DNA of 64,000 bases from Hyaloperonospora brassicae (Eukaryota > Oomycota > Peronosporomycetes > Peronosporales > Peronosporaceae), in NCBI GenBank assembly GCA_947650285.1, contig CANTFL010000195.1, positions 186,001 through 250,000 of the forward strand, in the 5' to 3' direction. Within the stretch, counting starts at the first letter, position 1. The number at the start of each line of letters is the position of its first letter. The notes under the pieces were generated by a model that saw only the letters and a list, made by a program, of their open reading frames with translations, was not told the DNA's origin and ran no database searches. Of the stretch, positions 10,190 through 19,959 are shown piece after piece. A program made the translations under genes and the position numbers.

Positions 10190-10512
10190 AATTAGTTCGG
10201 CGACTTAAGGGTCGGCGACTCATGTATTGGCGACCCAAGCGACAGTGGCAAAGGTCGGCAAATCGAGTATTGGCGACTTAAGTGTCGACGATTCCAGGGT
10301 CGGCGACTTGGATGTCGGCGACTCAAGTATCGGCGACTCGGGTGTCAGCGACTTGGGTGTCGGCGAATCGGGTGTCGGCAACTCATGTGTCGACGACTCG
10401 TGTGTCGGCGACTCGGGTGTGGGTGACTCGGGTGTCGGCGACTCGGGTGTCGGCTACTCGGGTGTCGGCAACCCGAGTGTCGGCGACTCCAGTGTCGGCG
10501 ACTCAAGGGTAT
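10190..10512 (+). repeat. 15-bp minisatellite in A1 LTR
   Basis: About 20 tandem, imperfect copies of GTGTCGGCGACTCGG. The multiple-of-three period keeps frames open and yields spurious Gly-Asp-Ser-Val repeats, which I do not regard as protein. A2 has only about four copies of a related unit at the same LTR position (32,515-32,570). Confidence 0.9.
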
Positions 10513-10873
10513 ATCAGAATGCGGTAAGATCGAACGACAGATTCATCACGTTATTTGTATAGAAAATAGGGAAGGACAGAGAGCCATTCAAGCTGGCTCT
10601 GCGAGAAAGCAAAAGAGATAAACCAATACAGTGCAGAATTTTCTAAGTCCAAGACACGCGTACACTTAAGGCAAGTCCCTGCGTGGGCTAGATTATGCCT
10701 GCCGTCGAAATTTGAGAGGCATAGCTTGTAGAGGTATCGACTGGTAGCGCCAAGAGTTAGGAAGGCCTGGGTTGGGCAGCGCTCGCTACTAGCAAAAGAA
10801 GGAGTCTCGTCGTCGACGAGCCGGTGACCCAATAGACAGCACCGTTGAAAGTCTTGTCGAGCGACAAGCCGGT

Positions 10874-10993
10874 GGGCCTCAGCCGAGGGCATCGTAATTC
10901 TTCTAGTCGGGCGGACACTACGTCCGGTGACCTGGGCCTCAGCCGAGGGCATCGTAATTCTTCTAGTCGGGCGGACACTACGTCCGGTGACCT
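10874..10993 (+). repeat. Perfect 60-bp tandem duplication in A1 LTR
   Basis: 10,874-10,933 and 10,934-10,993 are identical over 60 bp. The A2 and A3 LTRs have this segment (ending C-C-G-G-T-G) once in aligned position, so the duplication arose after insertion of A1 or in its recent lineage. Confidence 0.95.
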
Positions 10994-11430
10994 GTAAAAA
11001 CGCGTGAGCGTCGGCTTCCACCCGTTGGTGTAAAGTCACAGGAAGAGAGAGGTTTGGAAGCTGCTGAGCTCAGGAAGCCTTCTGGAGGAGTGGTTGTAAG
11101 AAATCGGCTAGGCGAAAGCCGCAATTGAACCCGAAGGGGCAAACCGCGTAGGGATTTATCCAAACGTACCAGCCCGTTGCGCCGACTAAGCTCGACGATG
11201 TTGTGTTTGTATGTTGATGCTGTTATACGACGGCATTAACTAACTACTATACAACAACGGTCTATCCCTTTAGAGATAGACCTAAAAATTAGCCATTTCA
11301 AACTTCAAGGCAAAAGGTTCCTAGTCATGCACTGGGTAATTACGATCAGCTGCTTGCAGCTGACGCGACTGATAAAAGATGACGCGCTCAGCGCCGCCTG
11401 TGTCATACTGCATCAACGCACAGCCGATTG

Positions 11431-12445
11431 CTAAATTGATATCGTCCCGTACCACATGGAATTGTCTGTCCTGACTGCCATCGCCAAGATGAGCGATTGC
11501 ATCAAGCTTTGCTTGATACTTTCAAACGAACTCTGACAGTCAGCGTTCCATGTCCACTTCACACTTTTCTTGAGTAAACAAGAAAGATGCACGGCCATCT
11601 CGGCGTAGTTGCGCGAGTACTTGTGTAAGTACGCCGCTAATCCAAGGAACTTCCTTTTCCTTGACATCGACTGGAACAGGCCAGTCGGTGATCGCCTTGA
11701 TCTTCTTGGGATCAGGGCCGTCGCCGCGCTTACCCACGATGCATCCAAGAAGTGGTATTTTGCTAGCCGCGAATATGCACTTCTTGAGGTTTGCGTACAA
11801 CTTATGCTTGCGCATAAGTTGAAGGACTTGACGAACGTGAGGTCTATGAACTTTAACGTCCGTCTTCCTGTCCAAAGCCCGGCTAAGGACGAACACATCG
11901 TCAAAGTAACTCGGTGCGAAATCACGTACCGGTCTCAACAGATTTGTGACACATCTGCTGAATGTTGCAGCGGCGTTACGCATCCCCTGTGGCATAACTA
12001 GCCACTCCCACAGAATACCCCTGGGGGTGCTCACTGCTGTGTACGGGATGTCTCGCATACGCATGAGGATAGGGTAGAAACCGTGCATCAGATCCATGGA
12101 CGAGAAGATGGTACTCTTTGGCATACCATCTATGATAACGTCCTTTCTCGGTATCGACGTCTGAGCCGGTACCGTTGCAGCATTCAAATTGGTGAATGCG
12201 TGCACTATCCTCCATCCTCCTGTGGCCTTTCGCACACATGATATCGGAGAGATTTGAGAGGAAGTTGATTCTCGCACATGGCCTGCCGCTAAGCGATCAT
12301 TGAAGAACTTGTCGGTCGCTTGCACATATTCACGAAGCAGTGGCCACTTCTTTATGACACAGTAGTTCGAGCCAGTTATGAGACCGATCTCGTGTCGAGT
12401 GCCTCTATCCTTAGGCAACTCGCAAGGTACGGATTCAGGGAACAC
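11431..12445 (-). pseudogene. Reverse transcriptase (B-minus)
   Basis: The frame from 12,445 to 11,540 (301 codons) has RT in order: W-P-L-L-R-E-Y substrate-binding segment, S-x-x-S-P-I-S-C-V-R-K, G-G-W-R-I-V-H-A-F, S-S-M-D-L-M-H-G-F, M-P-Q-G-M-R-N-A-A-A-T-F, the catalytic Y-F-D-D, and L-G-C-I-V-G. Thumb and connection (F-L-G-L-A-A-Y-L-H-K-Y) continue in another frame (11,431-11,925), so a frameshift lies near 11,650. The catalytic Asp pair is intact. The upstream linker 12,446-13,328 is decayed; part of it (13,047-13,301) matches B-plus 21,500-21,790. Confidence 0.88.
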
Positions 12446-13328
12446 ATCCTAGAATTCGATCAAATCCTTCTACAAAAATTTGCTTGAAGCAACTTCCAGG
12501 ATTGAGACGTGTATCGCTCAATCCGAGCCTTCTCATTAAGGACTCATTAGTCCATCGATGAGCTGCTGCAAGCCCGTTCGTTCTCAGCAAACACTGTTGC
12601 GGATCGAATATCGGCCACAAACTCATCCTCTGTGACAAGTATGCATATCTGCTACGAGGATCACGCAAGAACCGTTTAGTTTCAAGCGTTAGCAATTGAG
12701 TTATCTCCGAAGTTAACTTCGTATGCACAATCAAATCATTTGTATAAAACGCCTATACTTGATCCTTCATTGACCAAGACGTTCAACGTCTCGGTTTCTT
12801 CCTGGGAACTTGCTTCCACAGGTTGCTGAGAGCCCCATTCCTTGGCATAATACTATAAAGAATCTATTCTTACGCACGTGAGGACTTTTTCCATCGACGT
12901 CTTCTGACTGTGGATGTGCAACCACTGTCAGGAACTGATCCTGCACGGTAGACTATCCAGTCGAACAGATGACCGTGTTGCCCTTTGGTGGCAACATTTT
13001 TCTTCTTTCTAGAATGTTGCCCGCTATTCATACATTCATATCCCGATCAACTCGACTCATCCGAGTGGTGGGCCTTCGGCGCTGCCTGTACTTCTGTGCA
13101 ATCGCCGGGAGCTCGCTCCACAGTGTAGTGATCAACTACACTGTGATCTTGTGCAGTCGTGCTGACAACCGTACCGCAATTGAGGCCACCGCACTCATTC
13201 GCAGAACATCCACACGCTTGTGGACGCTCCATGACGTTCATCAAATGACCATCTGATGAACAAGTAGCAGGCATCTTTACGGATCGATGCTGCCAGCTCA
13301 CCCTTGACTCGTACCTCCTGCGCCAAAA

Positions 13329-13595
13329 TTATCCCAGGATGACGTCAAATATGTCATCCAGATCCAGTTCGATGAAACTATGATCGTAGTGTTTGCCCTC
13401 TAACGTGTAGTGAATTCCAGCTACACATTTTGCAACGTTTGTCAATACGCCTGTAGCGAGGCGCACCTTCATCCTTGCTGAAGGGATGTCGCACTCAACA
13501 AACCTGAGCCTACGTCTCTCTAGTGACTGGCAACTAACCAAGTTGTTTGACGCCCCACAGTCAACTAGGGTGCGAAGTGACAAGTTCTTTGTCAC
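13329..13595 (-). pseudogene. Aspartic protease (B-minus)
   Basis: 88 codons with T-L-V-D-C-G-A-S-N-N-L-V (active-site loop D-C-G-A) and ending in D-D-I-F-D-V-I-L-G, the ILG motif of retropepsins. B-plus has the same protein at about 21,190-21,477 but with the catalytic Asp changed to Gly. As part of Gag-Pol the Met start is not meaningful. Confidence 0.75.
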
Positions 13596-13730
13596 TTACA
13601 ATGTCAAGGTAATAAGTTGTATCTCATCACCAGCTGCAGAGACACACAACGATTGTGTTTCTTAAAGAAAATTTCGTCAGGAGAGTTGCAAATTCTCTTG
13701 AGGTTGCTGGATCAGTAGGGCGCTCCGCCC

Positions 13731-14877
13731 CTACTGACCCCGACTATTTTTTGATGGTCCGCTTCGCTGTTGCGGTTTCGCAACAGCGTTGGACCTACGC
13801 CCATTGCCCTTTTTGGCAAATGGTCGTTCAATATGCTTAGTACTTTTTGGTGCTGGGATTGGGGTACTACGCTCGTAAACGTAGTGTTCTAGCTTTTGAC
13901 AGCGATTGCACTTCTGCAATCGCCTGTAGTTTGAAAAACGAGGTTTCTCGCCCTTAACCAAGCAGAAATTCATGGGTTCTGTACCTCCAGTTTCTTGTCG
14001 TCTCGGTCCGATAAGAGCTCGAGCTAGCATGATTTTATCTCATGCTTAAGTCTCCCTGTTCCGCAGCTGCGATTGCTACAAAAGCGTATTTAGCTCTAAG
14101 CGGAACAAGTGGTCCCCGACGGGACCATTTGCGAGCCCTTGCATGAACACCGTAATCAACGTGTGTTCATAAACAGGGTTAGCAGTTATACGATTCTCGA
14201 GGAGTCGTATATGCTGAGCCTAAGCGTGTACATCACGCTTACCCTGTTTGAGCATTAGGAGATCTGATCGACCCCTGAACTCATCCCGAGGCGGTTCAAA
14301 CGTTTGTTTGAGCCGGGTCTTAAAGTCTTCTAGCGAACCTAAAGCACATGGGTCGCTCATCTAGATCCCTAAGCCCCAATTTCGGCACGTCCTGCCAAGT
14401 AGGCTTGACCAAATGTGAATATCATTTGCTCATCGTCGATACGATGTGCCTATATAGCTCTGTCTAGTTCGATGAACCATAATAACAGTGAGTCTTTCTT
14501 GACCTCTCTTAACTTAAAAATATCAATCTTTAAGATTTCAGGACGACGCGTGTGTGCCGTCCCGCCCACAACAGCATTGAATTGCTTCTGTCTTAACAGC
14601 TCTGTCTGTTGAGCAACTAGTTCAATTGCTCGGCCTATTGAGAGCCTTGCTGGTGAAGCAAGGCTACCATTTCTCATTCGGCGACAAGTCCAATTTGAAT
14701 GAACCTGGCTATAGCGGCATGTTGTTGGTCCCTGTCAAGGGACTCCAACATGGCGATAATGGCGGTTTCGTCGACGGTAGAACTCATTCGTTATACCGCT
14801 ATCCATTCGATGTCGCTGAATTGGTTAAAGTCTTCACGCGTAACTTTAAAGCTATCCTTCTCATCCAACATGTTCAT
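13731..14877 (-). pseudogene. Gag (B-minus)
   Basis: ATG at 14,877 lies about 50 bp after the LTR end. Reading from it gives an acidic start and M-S-S-T-V-D-E, shared with B-plus (19,960 onward). Then come K-I-D-I-F-K-L-R-E-V-K-K-D-S-L-L-L-W-F (14,450-14,677), a retrotransposon-gag capsid segment, and near the end a zinc knuckle C-N-R-C-x4-H-x4-R (13,870-13,920) whose last Cys is lost. Stops and frame changes occur throughout. Confidence 0.7.
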
Positions 14878-14927
14878 GTCGGATGAGGTGTTTGTGGTAG
14901 CTAGACGGAATACAAAATGTTACTTGG

Positions 14928-15372
14928 TGTAACACGGCACGTCTTGTGTCAATTCAACACAAGGTTGTGTGCATCCAACGTCACGTACTCGTGGCGTGAG
15001 GAAGCGCAGCGAAGTAGGCGGAACTCGAAAGTTCTGCTTAAGGAAAAAAGTAAAACGGTATTTAATATAGATATGTTTCTTGATAAACCATCTTTTGTCT
15101 TGAGCTAACTATATAAATCTACAATATCCTATGTGATTTTTTTGCTCACCACCCATTGCGCGCGTCCAGCAGCGATTGGTGGTTAATCTGGTTGATGTAC
15201 CGTGTACATCAACCATCAAGTAAAGCAACCCATCAATATATTATTACCCTCGGGGGTAATATTCCTTCATTCTTACTCCTTACGAGCGATGTCAATTGGA
15301 CATATCTAAATAAATAATGAACAAAAATCAATACAAAACATCAATTTTTCTGTAACGGGCTCACCCGTTACA
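14928..15372 (-). repeat. 5' LTR of B-minus
   Basis: On the minus strand it begins TGTAACGGG, followed by a hairpin partner CCCGTTACA, and ends GTTACA, 445 bp later. Short terminal inverted repeats TGTAAC/GTTACA are typical of LTR ends. The same limits define the B-plus LTR (442 bp). Confidence 0.85.
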
Positions 15373-16559
15373 GAACTAGTCGTGAGATAGTATGAGCCAC
15401 GGAATTTGCGGTCGCAGCCGAATATGGGAGGGATATAGGAACGTGCGAGTCTGCGCAACGAGTAACGTTGACAAAATTAACCGACGCCAGCGATGAATGA
15501 GCGTTTTCTGAGACTAAAGTGTGAGAAGCAGGATCAGTATCCACAAGATTTGACAGCCGTGCACTTCGGCGAGTTGGGGACGGTCGCACGCTACAACGAT
15601 TATGTAAAACAGTGGCTGGCGAGTCGCTCGGACGCGGCAGCGAAAACGACAAAGCCTGTGAACCAGTCGTAAATCTGGCCCATAATTCGCTGTAGCCGGT
15701 GAAAAAGAAGTTAATGTCGACGAGGTCGGTGCTGGAGAGAGTATAGGTGACGACATCGATAAAATGGATGACGGACTCTCTGCTACGTCCTGAGCTGAAG
15801 CCGCTACCGACCGAGATGGGCACAAACCGAAGTGAGAGCACCTGACGCAAGGAAAGTCGAGAACGGACGACTGAGTGAGAAGACATCGAACCCAAATTAT
15901 TAGAAGGACATGTGGTGGAGTGGTGATCGCTCTTTTAAGGAGTCGATCCCAACTCTCCACTGGCGCACAGACGACCGACTAACGGAGGTAGAACTCCGAT
16001 TTCGTGTTCTTGATTGCCTTCCTCACCTTGTGTACCCGTCGGTGGGGCGGGTTGCACTCTTCCAGGTGGACTCGTGTCAATTGAAAACTTGACCGTGTGT
16101 GAGACGGGGTCGAAGTTCGATCACGGTGTGGGAATCTTCACACCACGATCGGGTTTGGTGTCATCACGTGGAATTCGTCACGCGATCACTTGTATGTTTG
16201 TGGGATGCTCGATATGAGTCACCCTGATCGGTAACAGATCGCCTTGTCCAAATGTAGACCTTGTTTTGCGAGCCTTCTGACCACTTGAGCCGTCTCGCGA
16301 TCTTGGGTCCTCAACCACAAAGGGTTTCCTGCGTCCAGTCGCAGTTGGGGTGTTGTTTAAAATATCTTGACCCCTGGCCAAATAATCCAGGGATATCACT
16401 TGATTAAAGTATGTAAACCTTTCCTTGATGTCGGGTGACAATGATCTACCCGGGGGAGAAGTCGACACGTGTGCTTTGAAGAAAATTAGCTCTGTTTAAT
16501 GTTAACCAATTAAATCCAGCGACCCTATCCCTATCCCCATGTATTGGACATCGTTTGCC

Positions 16560-16810
16560 ACATGTCGCTCTCTCCAGACGGTAGCGATCTTGTACTTGCG
16601 TGGCCCACACCTAATATACTTGTTTGATCGCGATCACACACCTTAACTTATCATGATCTCGATCGCTCCCTGATCGTGGTCGCCTTGCTAATCGCGAATC
16701 ACATGGTGTGCTCCACACCAAACTTGATCGCGATCACTGATCACTATTTCGATCGCCTCTATGATCGCGATTGCCTTGATGATCGCGGTCCTCTTCTAGA
16801 TCGACTGATC
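16560..16810. repeat. Cluster of GATCG / GATCGCGATC motifs
   Basis: More than ten GATCG-type words occur within about 250 bp, including the perfect palindrome GATCGCGATC or near versions several times, without a fixed period. It is absent from A1 and A2. It lies in the low-complexity part of A3. Confidence 0.7.
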
Positions 16811-17099
16811 GCCAACGTTACCTTCCGCCCTATACCTTGACCCAAGATCGCAGGTCTCAACCTGCCCGATCTGATATCCATTTTAGTCTGACAGTCCAAT
16901 GGACGCGATCTGACCAGATGTGGGACCGGGCAGACAACCGTTAACTGGATCGGACATAACAGGAATGCGATCAGTTCCTCTACAGCGAATTTCCATAGCC
17001 GCTTTACCACAGAAACATGACGACGCATGAGTCAGAAATATGGATGAATGTGAAGACTCGGAGACCACGGATACCGAATAACACAACAAATAGGGGAAG

Positions 17100-18012
17100 A
17101 CATGGACTGGATGGAGGTCATGGCTGCAACAGATAATGCAGCACATCATCGAGTCCGACGGGAGCTGGACGATGTGAAGGTAGGCGAATTCAGCAGCTAT
17201 ATTACCGAAGGCGATCAATCCATTAATGCCGCTAAAGAAATGGCGGTAGTTTTACCACTTCGTGGTCTATGAACAGCCCCTAAACTTAGGGATACTTCAG
17301 CAGGTGAAGAAGTGTACCCGATTGTGACGACATTAAGAGCTTTACACTTAGAAGTCGACAGAATCGCGGATTTAAGTCCAGGCCTCGCGTTATATATCAG
17401 GCACATTCAACTCAAATCCGAAGCAACTTCTAGTGGTAATTATGAGCCAATGAGTGTTATCTCGCCGCAACAACGCCTGCTGCTCATAGATAATACAAAC
17501 TTGATCCTTAATGATTTTCTATGCCACTCGTAGCGCGAGGTCCTACCCGTGCAAGAAGCGATCATAATCTCTTTCAACTGCCGACGATCCCCGTCAGCCA
17601 ATCCTTGGAGGACGGTGTGCTTCGCCTCCGCCTCTTCCAGGAGTCAAGTGAGCCGAATTACGTCATGCTTGCAGTCGAGAATAGCAGCTTGGAGACGTAC
17701 CATTAGCTGCTCCGATGCAGCCATACGATCATCGCGATACTTGTAGGCTTGAGAGACTTGCGACTCCAAGAAATAGATTAATTTGTGCAACAAAGCACTC
17801 CTCTCAGTCGACCTTAGCGCACTATACCAATAAATGGCTGCTTAATTCTCGGTAGCAGACAATCGCTGGCGCAAAAGAAATGACCCGGCCGTGAGAGACT
17901 CCATGCGACGTCGACAGGCCGCACTAGACCTCTCGTACTGGGCGAGCGCTACGCAGAGGAACGCTACATGTTCATTGTAGTTGGCAACGGGGACAACATC
18001 CCCATTCGACAT
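17100..18012 (-). pseudogene. Opposite-strand ORF2 remnant (A3)
   Basis: ATG at 18,012 starts M-S-N-G-D-V-V-P-V and continues to L-R-Q-R-L-S-A-T-E-N, matching the ORF2 start of A1. A second matching block (Q-Q-A-L-L-R-R-D-N, N-V-P-D) lies at about 17,370-17,480. The nucleotide sequence there also matches A1 near 8,960-8,990. Many stops intervene. Confidence 0.55.
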
Positions 18013-18049
18013 CGTAGCCGAACCCAGTGAATCCATGCGGTGCAAATCT

Positions 18050-18574
18050 TGGTGCGTTTATGCGTCCAAGAGAGGACAAGGAGTTTCCAGCAGCGTTGCG
18101 ATGATCCTCGTAAACTTGATTCTTACTTGCCTAATTTGAGCGTCTATGCCCACCAATAGACTCCAAAAGTCCTTTAAGCAAACGAGATCTGGGTCATCGA
18201 CCAGGGTACCCAATGATCCAGTGCGAGAGTCATCGAGCGCTTCAGTGGCTTTACCAGATAAGTAAAAAATTAAAAATTCTGGTGGGGATACAGAAAATGA
18301 TGAAGACGGCGACGACTGGGGTGGTTATAAGAAGTGTGGCCCATTGTACTTGAACGTCAAAGAGTCCGCTGACAACGACGAAGAAATTCCCACAGGCGGC
18401 GAGATTGCCGACTGCGGTAAGTAATTAACATGATGGGCCATCACGTCTGAACGAATATAATCAGGGCTGAGATGAAGATGAGTGACCGACGGCCTGGATA
18501 AAGACTAGAAGAGATGAGAAGAGACAACACACAGGCTCAAAAAATGACATGATGACAGCAACCATACGGACCAT
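18050..18574 (-). pseudogene. Opposite-strand ORF1 remnant (A3)
   Basis: ATG at 18,574 gives M-V-R-M-V-A-V-I-M-S-F-F, a hydrophobic start like that of the A2 copy. The conserved C-terminal block is at about 18,050-18,130 (F-T-R-I-I-A-T-L-L-E-T-P-C-P-L-L-D). Stops separate the two ends. Confidence 0.5.
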
Positions 18575-18630
18575 GTCACAGCAGCAGAGCAGATCGACAC
18601 GAGAGATAGATTAACAAGATCAATGCGAAG

Positions 18631-19434
18631 TGGTCAAAACACTCGCCTGGTGGGAACGAATTGTGACCGGGGAATTTGTGGTGTAGAGAATATTATCTTG
18701 GTGATTACACGCCAATCGGATAATTTATGACGAGTCGAACCTCGACAAGTTGAATTTCAATGAGTTTGACGAGGCTGAACCTAGACGATAAAGAGCTTGA
18801 TGAGTCATATTCTCGACAAATAGGACCTTAGTGAGTCGAAACCTCGACGAGATAGACCTCGACGAGCCTAATTCTCGACAAGTCTAATCATCGACAAGTA
18901 TAATCCTCGATGAATAAGACCTTAACGAGTCTAAATCTCGACGAGATAGACCTCGGTGAGTCTAAACCTCGACGCGATAGACTTCGATAAGTCGAAACCT
19001 CGAAAAATCGGAACTCAACGAATCGGACGGTGTGAAGATCTTTCCTCATTCGACTAGGAGTTTGTATAGAGGTGACAGGAGAGAGAATAGGATTTCACCC
19101 ACGTAATCCTTACTGAAGATAATAAGAGACAATCAATACAGAGAAAAATTTTCTAAGTCCAAGACAAGCGTACACTTCACGGTAAGTCCTTACGCGGGAT
19201 AGATTATTTCTGCCGCCGAATTTTGAGAGGCATAGCTTGAAATTTTTCGACTAGTAGCGTTAAGAGATTAAGTCGGCTCAAAGAGAGCTTTCGCTACCAG
19301 CGCACGTTAAGACTTGCCGAGCAGCAGGCAGGTGACCCCATAGACGTCACTGTTTATGAATTGTTAAGGGACAACTCGGTGGGCCTTTGCCGAGGGCACC
19401 TCAATTCCTATAGTCAGGTGTACACTGCACCCGG
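18631..19434 (+). repeat. Truncated LTR of A3
   Basis: Starts TGGTCAAAACACTCGCC and is cut at 19,434 by the start of the B-plus LTR, shortly after C-A-C-C-C-G-G. Its U3 carries its own minisatellite (18,720-19,020, unit of about 16-17 bp built on CCTCGACGAGTCTAA), different in sequence from that of A1. Confidence 0.75.
18720..19020 (+). repeat. Minisatellite in A3 LTR
   Basis: Degenerate tandem repeats of about 16-17 bp around CTCGACGAGTCTAAA, roughly 17-18 units. It occupies the same LTR position as the 15-bp repeat of A1. Confidence 0.8.
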
Positions 19435-19876
19435 TGTATAACGGGGAGCCCGTTACATGATATTGTCATTACGAAGAAAATGGCAATAAAGAATATTACG
19501 TTGAATATTCTTTCAACAATACCACAGAGCATGATGATATTGTTGGGATGACCGAAGGGTCTACACATTGGTTAATATCGTGAACATATCAACCCACAAA
19601 TCGCTGCTAGACGCGCGCAATGGGTAGTTAGTAGACGTCATCATACGTTTAGTTAAATTAATATAATTAAGTCAGGACAAAGAGAGACACAAGATGGATA
19701 GGACTTAATTGTATTAAATAGCATTTTACTTTTACCAGAGACTTGAGTGTGAACTTAGTCTCCTTTCCTTCCTCTGTGTTGGTGCAACACTCAGCAAGGC
19801 ACTGACTATCACCGTTGTCAGTGGAAGTAAGCTCCGTACTGGTTGACCAGTTAGTAGTCATCGGTACCCTGTTACA
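19435..19876 (+). repeat. 5' LTR of B-plus
   Basis: Begins TGTATAACGGGG with partner CCCGTTACA and ends GTTACA. Length is 442 bp, against 445 bp in B-minus. The shared core C-A-A-T-C-G-C-T-G-C-T-A/G-G-A-C-G-C-G-C confirms they are the same family. Confidence 0.85.
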
Positions 19877-19878
19877 CC

Positions 19879-19894
19879 TGGTAGCACTTTGTAG
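19879..19894 (+). promoter_or_regulatory. Putative primer-binding site (B-plus)
   Basis: Two bases after the LTR end the sequence reads TGGTAGCACTTTG. Its first eight bases match the complement of eukaryotic initiator tRNA-Met 3' ends (which end GCTACCA). The match then fails, so initiator tRNA-Met priming is probable but unproven. B-minus is mutated here. Confidence 0.45.
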
Positions 19895-19959
19895 TCCGTC
19901 CAAGAACCACACTTGCATCGCCCTACATGAACATTCTGGACTAAGTCGAAGGCGACAAA

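Larger units (their letters stand above)
1..11256 (+). mobile_element. Ty3/Gypsy retrotransposon A1, 5' end outside window
   Basis: A degenerate LTR retrotransposon read left to right: gag zinc knuckle (1-159), protease (174-959), PR-RT linker (960-1645), RT (1730-3060), RNase H (3090-3600), second RNase H (about 3,690-4,100), integrase (4400-5787), chromodomain (5950-6186), then two opposite-strand genes (6332-10,068) and a 3' LTR (10,116-11,256). The order PR-RT-RH-INT identifies Ty3/Gypsy (Metaviridae), and the chromodomain places it among chromovirus-like elements. The 5' LTR and most of gag lie beyond the left edge. Copies A2, A3 and A4 in this window are relatives. Stop codons and frame changes in pol show that this copy is dead. 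Confidence 0.92.
10116..11256 (+). repeat. 3' LTR of A1
   Basis: The start is set by TGGTCGAGACAC, matched at 32,414 (A2) and, slightly changed, at 18,631 (A3). The end is set by C-T-A-C-T-A-T-A-C-A-A-C-A, matched at the A4 LTR end (40,966, minus). Length is about 1.14 kb. The U3 part contains a 15-bp minisatellite and the U5 part a 60-bp perfect duplication. The boundaries are inferred from copy comparison and could be off by a few bases. The LTR is immediately followed by truncated B-minus. Confidence 0.75.
11257..15372 (-). mobile_element. Ty3/Gypsy retrotransposon B-minus, 5' part
   Basis: Minus-strand element: LTR (14,928-15,372), gag (13,731-14,877), protease (13,329-13,595), linker, RT (11,431-12,445) and the start of RNase H (N-Y-P-V-H-D near 11,320-11,340), where it is cut off by the end of the A1 LTR. 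Integrase and 3' LTR are absent. It is a different family from A: different LTR, standard CCHC knuckle, D-C-G-A protease site, and no sign of the second RNase H in what remains. Confidence 0.88.
15373..19434 (+). mobile_element. Family A fragment A3 (3' part only)
   Basis: Flanked on both sides by the outward-facing starts of B elements. It holds the decayed opposite-strand genes (ORF2 start at 18,012, ORF1 start at 18,574, minus strand) and an LTR truncated at 19,434. Nothing of pol remains. Between 15,373 and about 17,000 are Ser/Thr/Pro-rich open pieces on the minus strand (15,368-15,960; 16,178-16,468) that may be the disordered part of ORF2. I could not align them with A1 by eye. Confidence 0.7.

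Noticed and set aside
10227..10562. Open frame encoding Gly-Asp-Ser-Gly-Val pentapeptide repeats
   Set aside because: It is translation of the 15-bp minisatellite; the period is a multiple of three, so several frames stay open. No copy in the other LTRs.
17102..17533. A + strand frame of 143 codons with a single TGA (17,270-17,272), looking like a protein gene
   Set aside because: The DNA aligns with the helical region of opposite-strand ORF2 of A1 (8,960-8,990 and beyond). The + frame is its complement and has no recognisable product.
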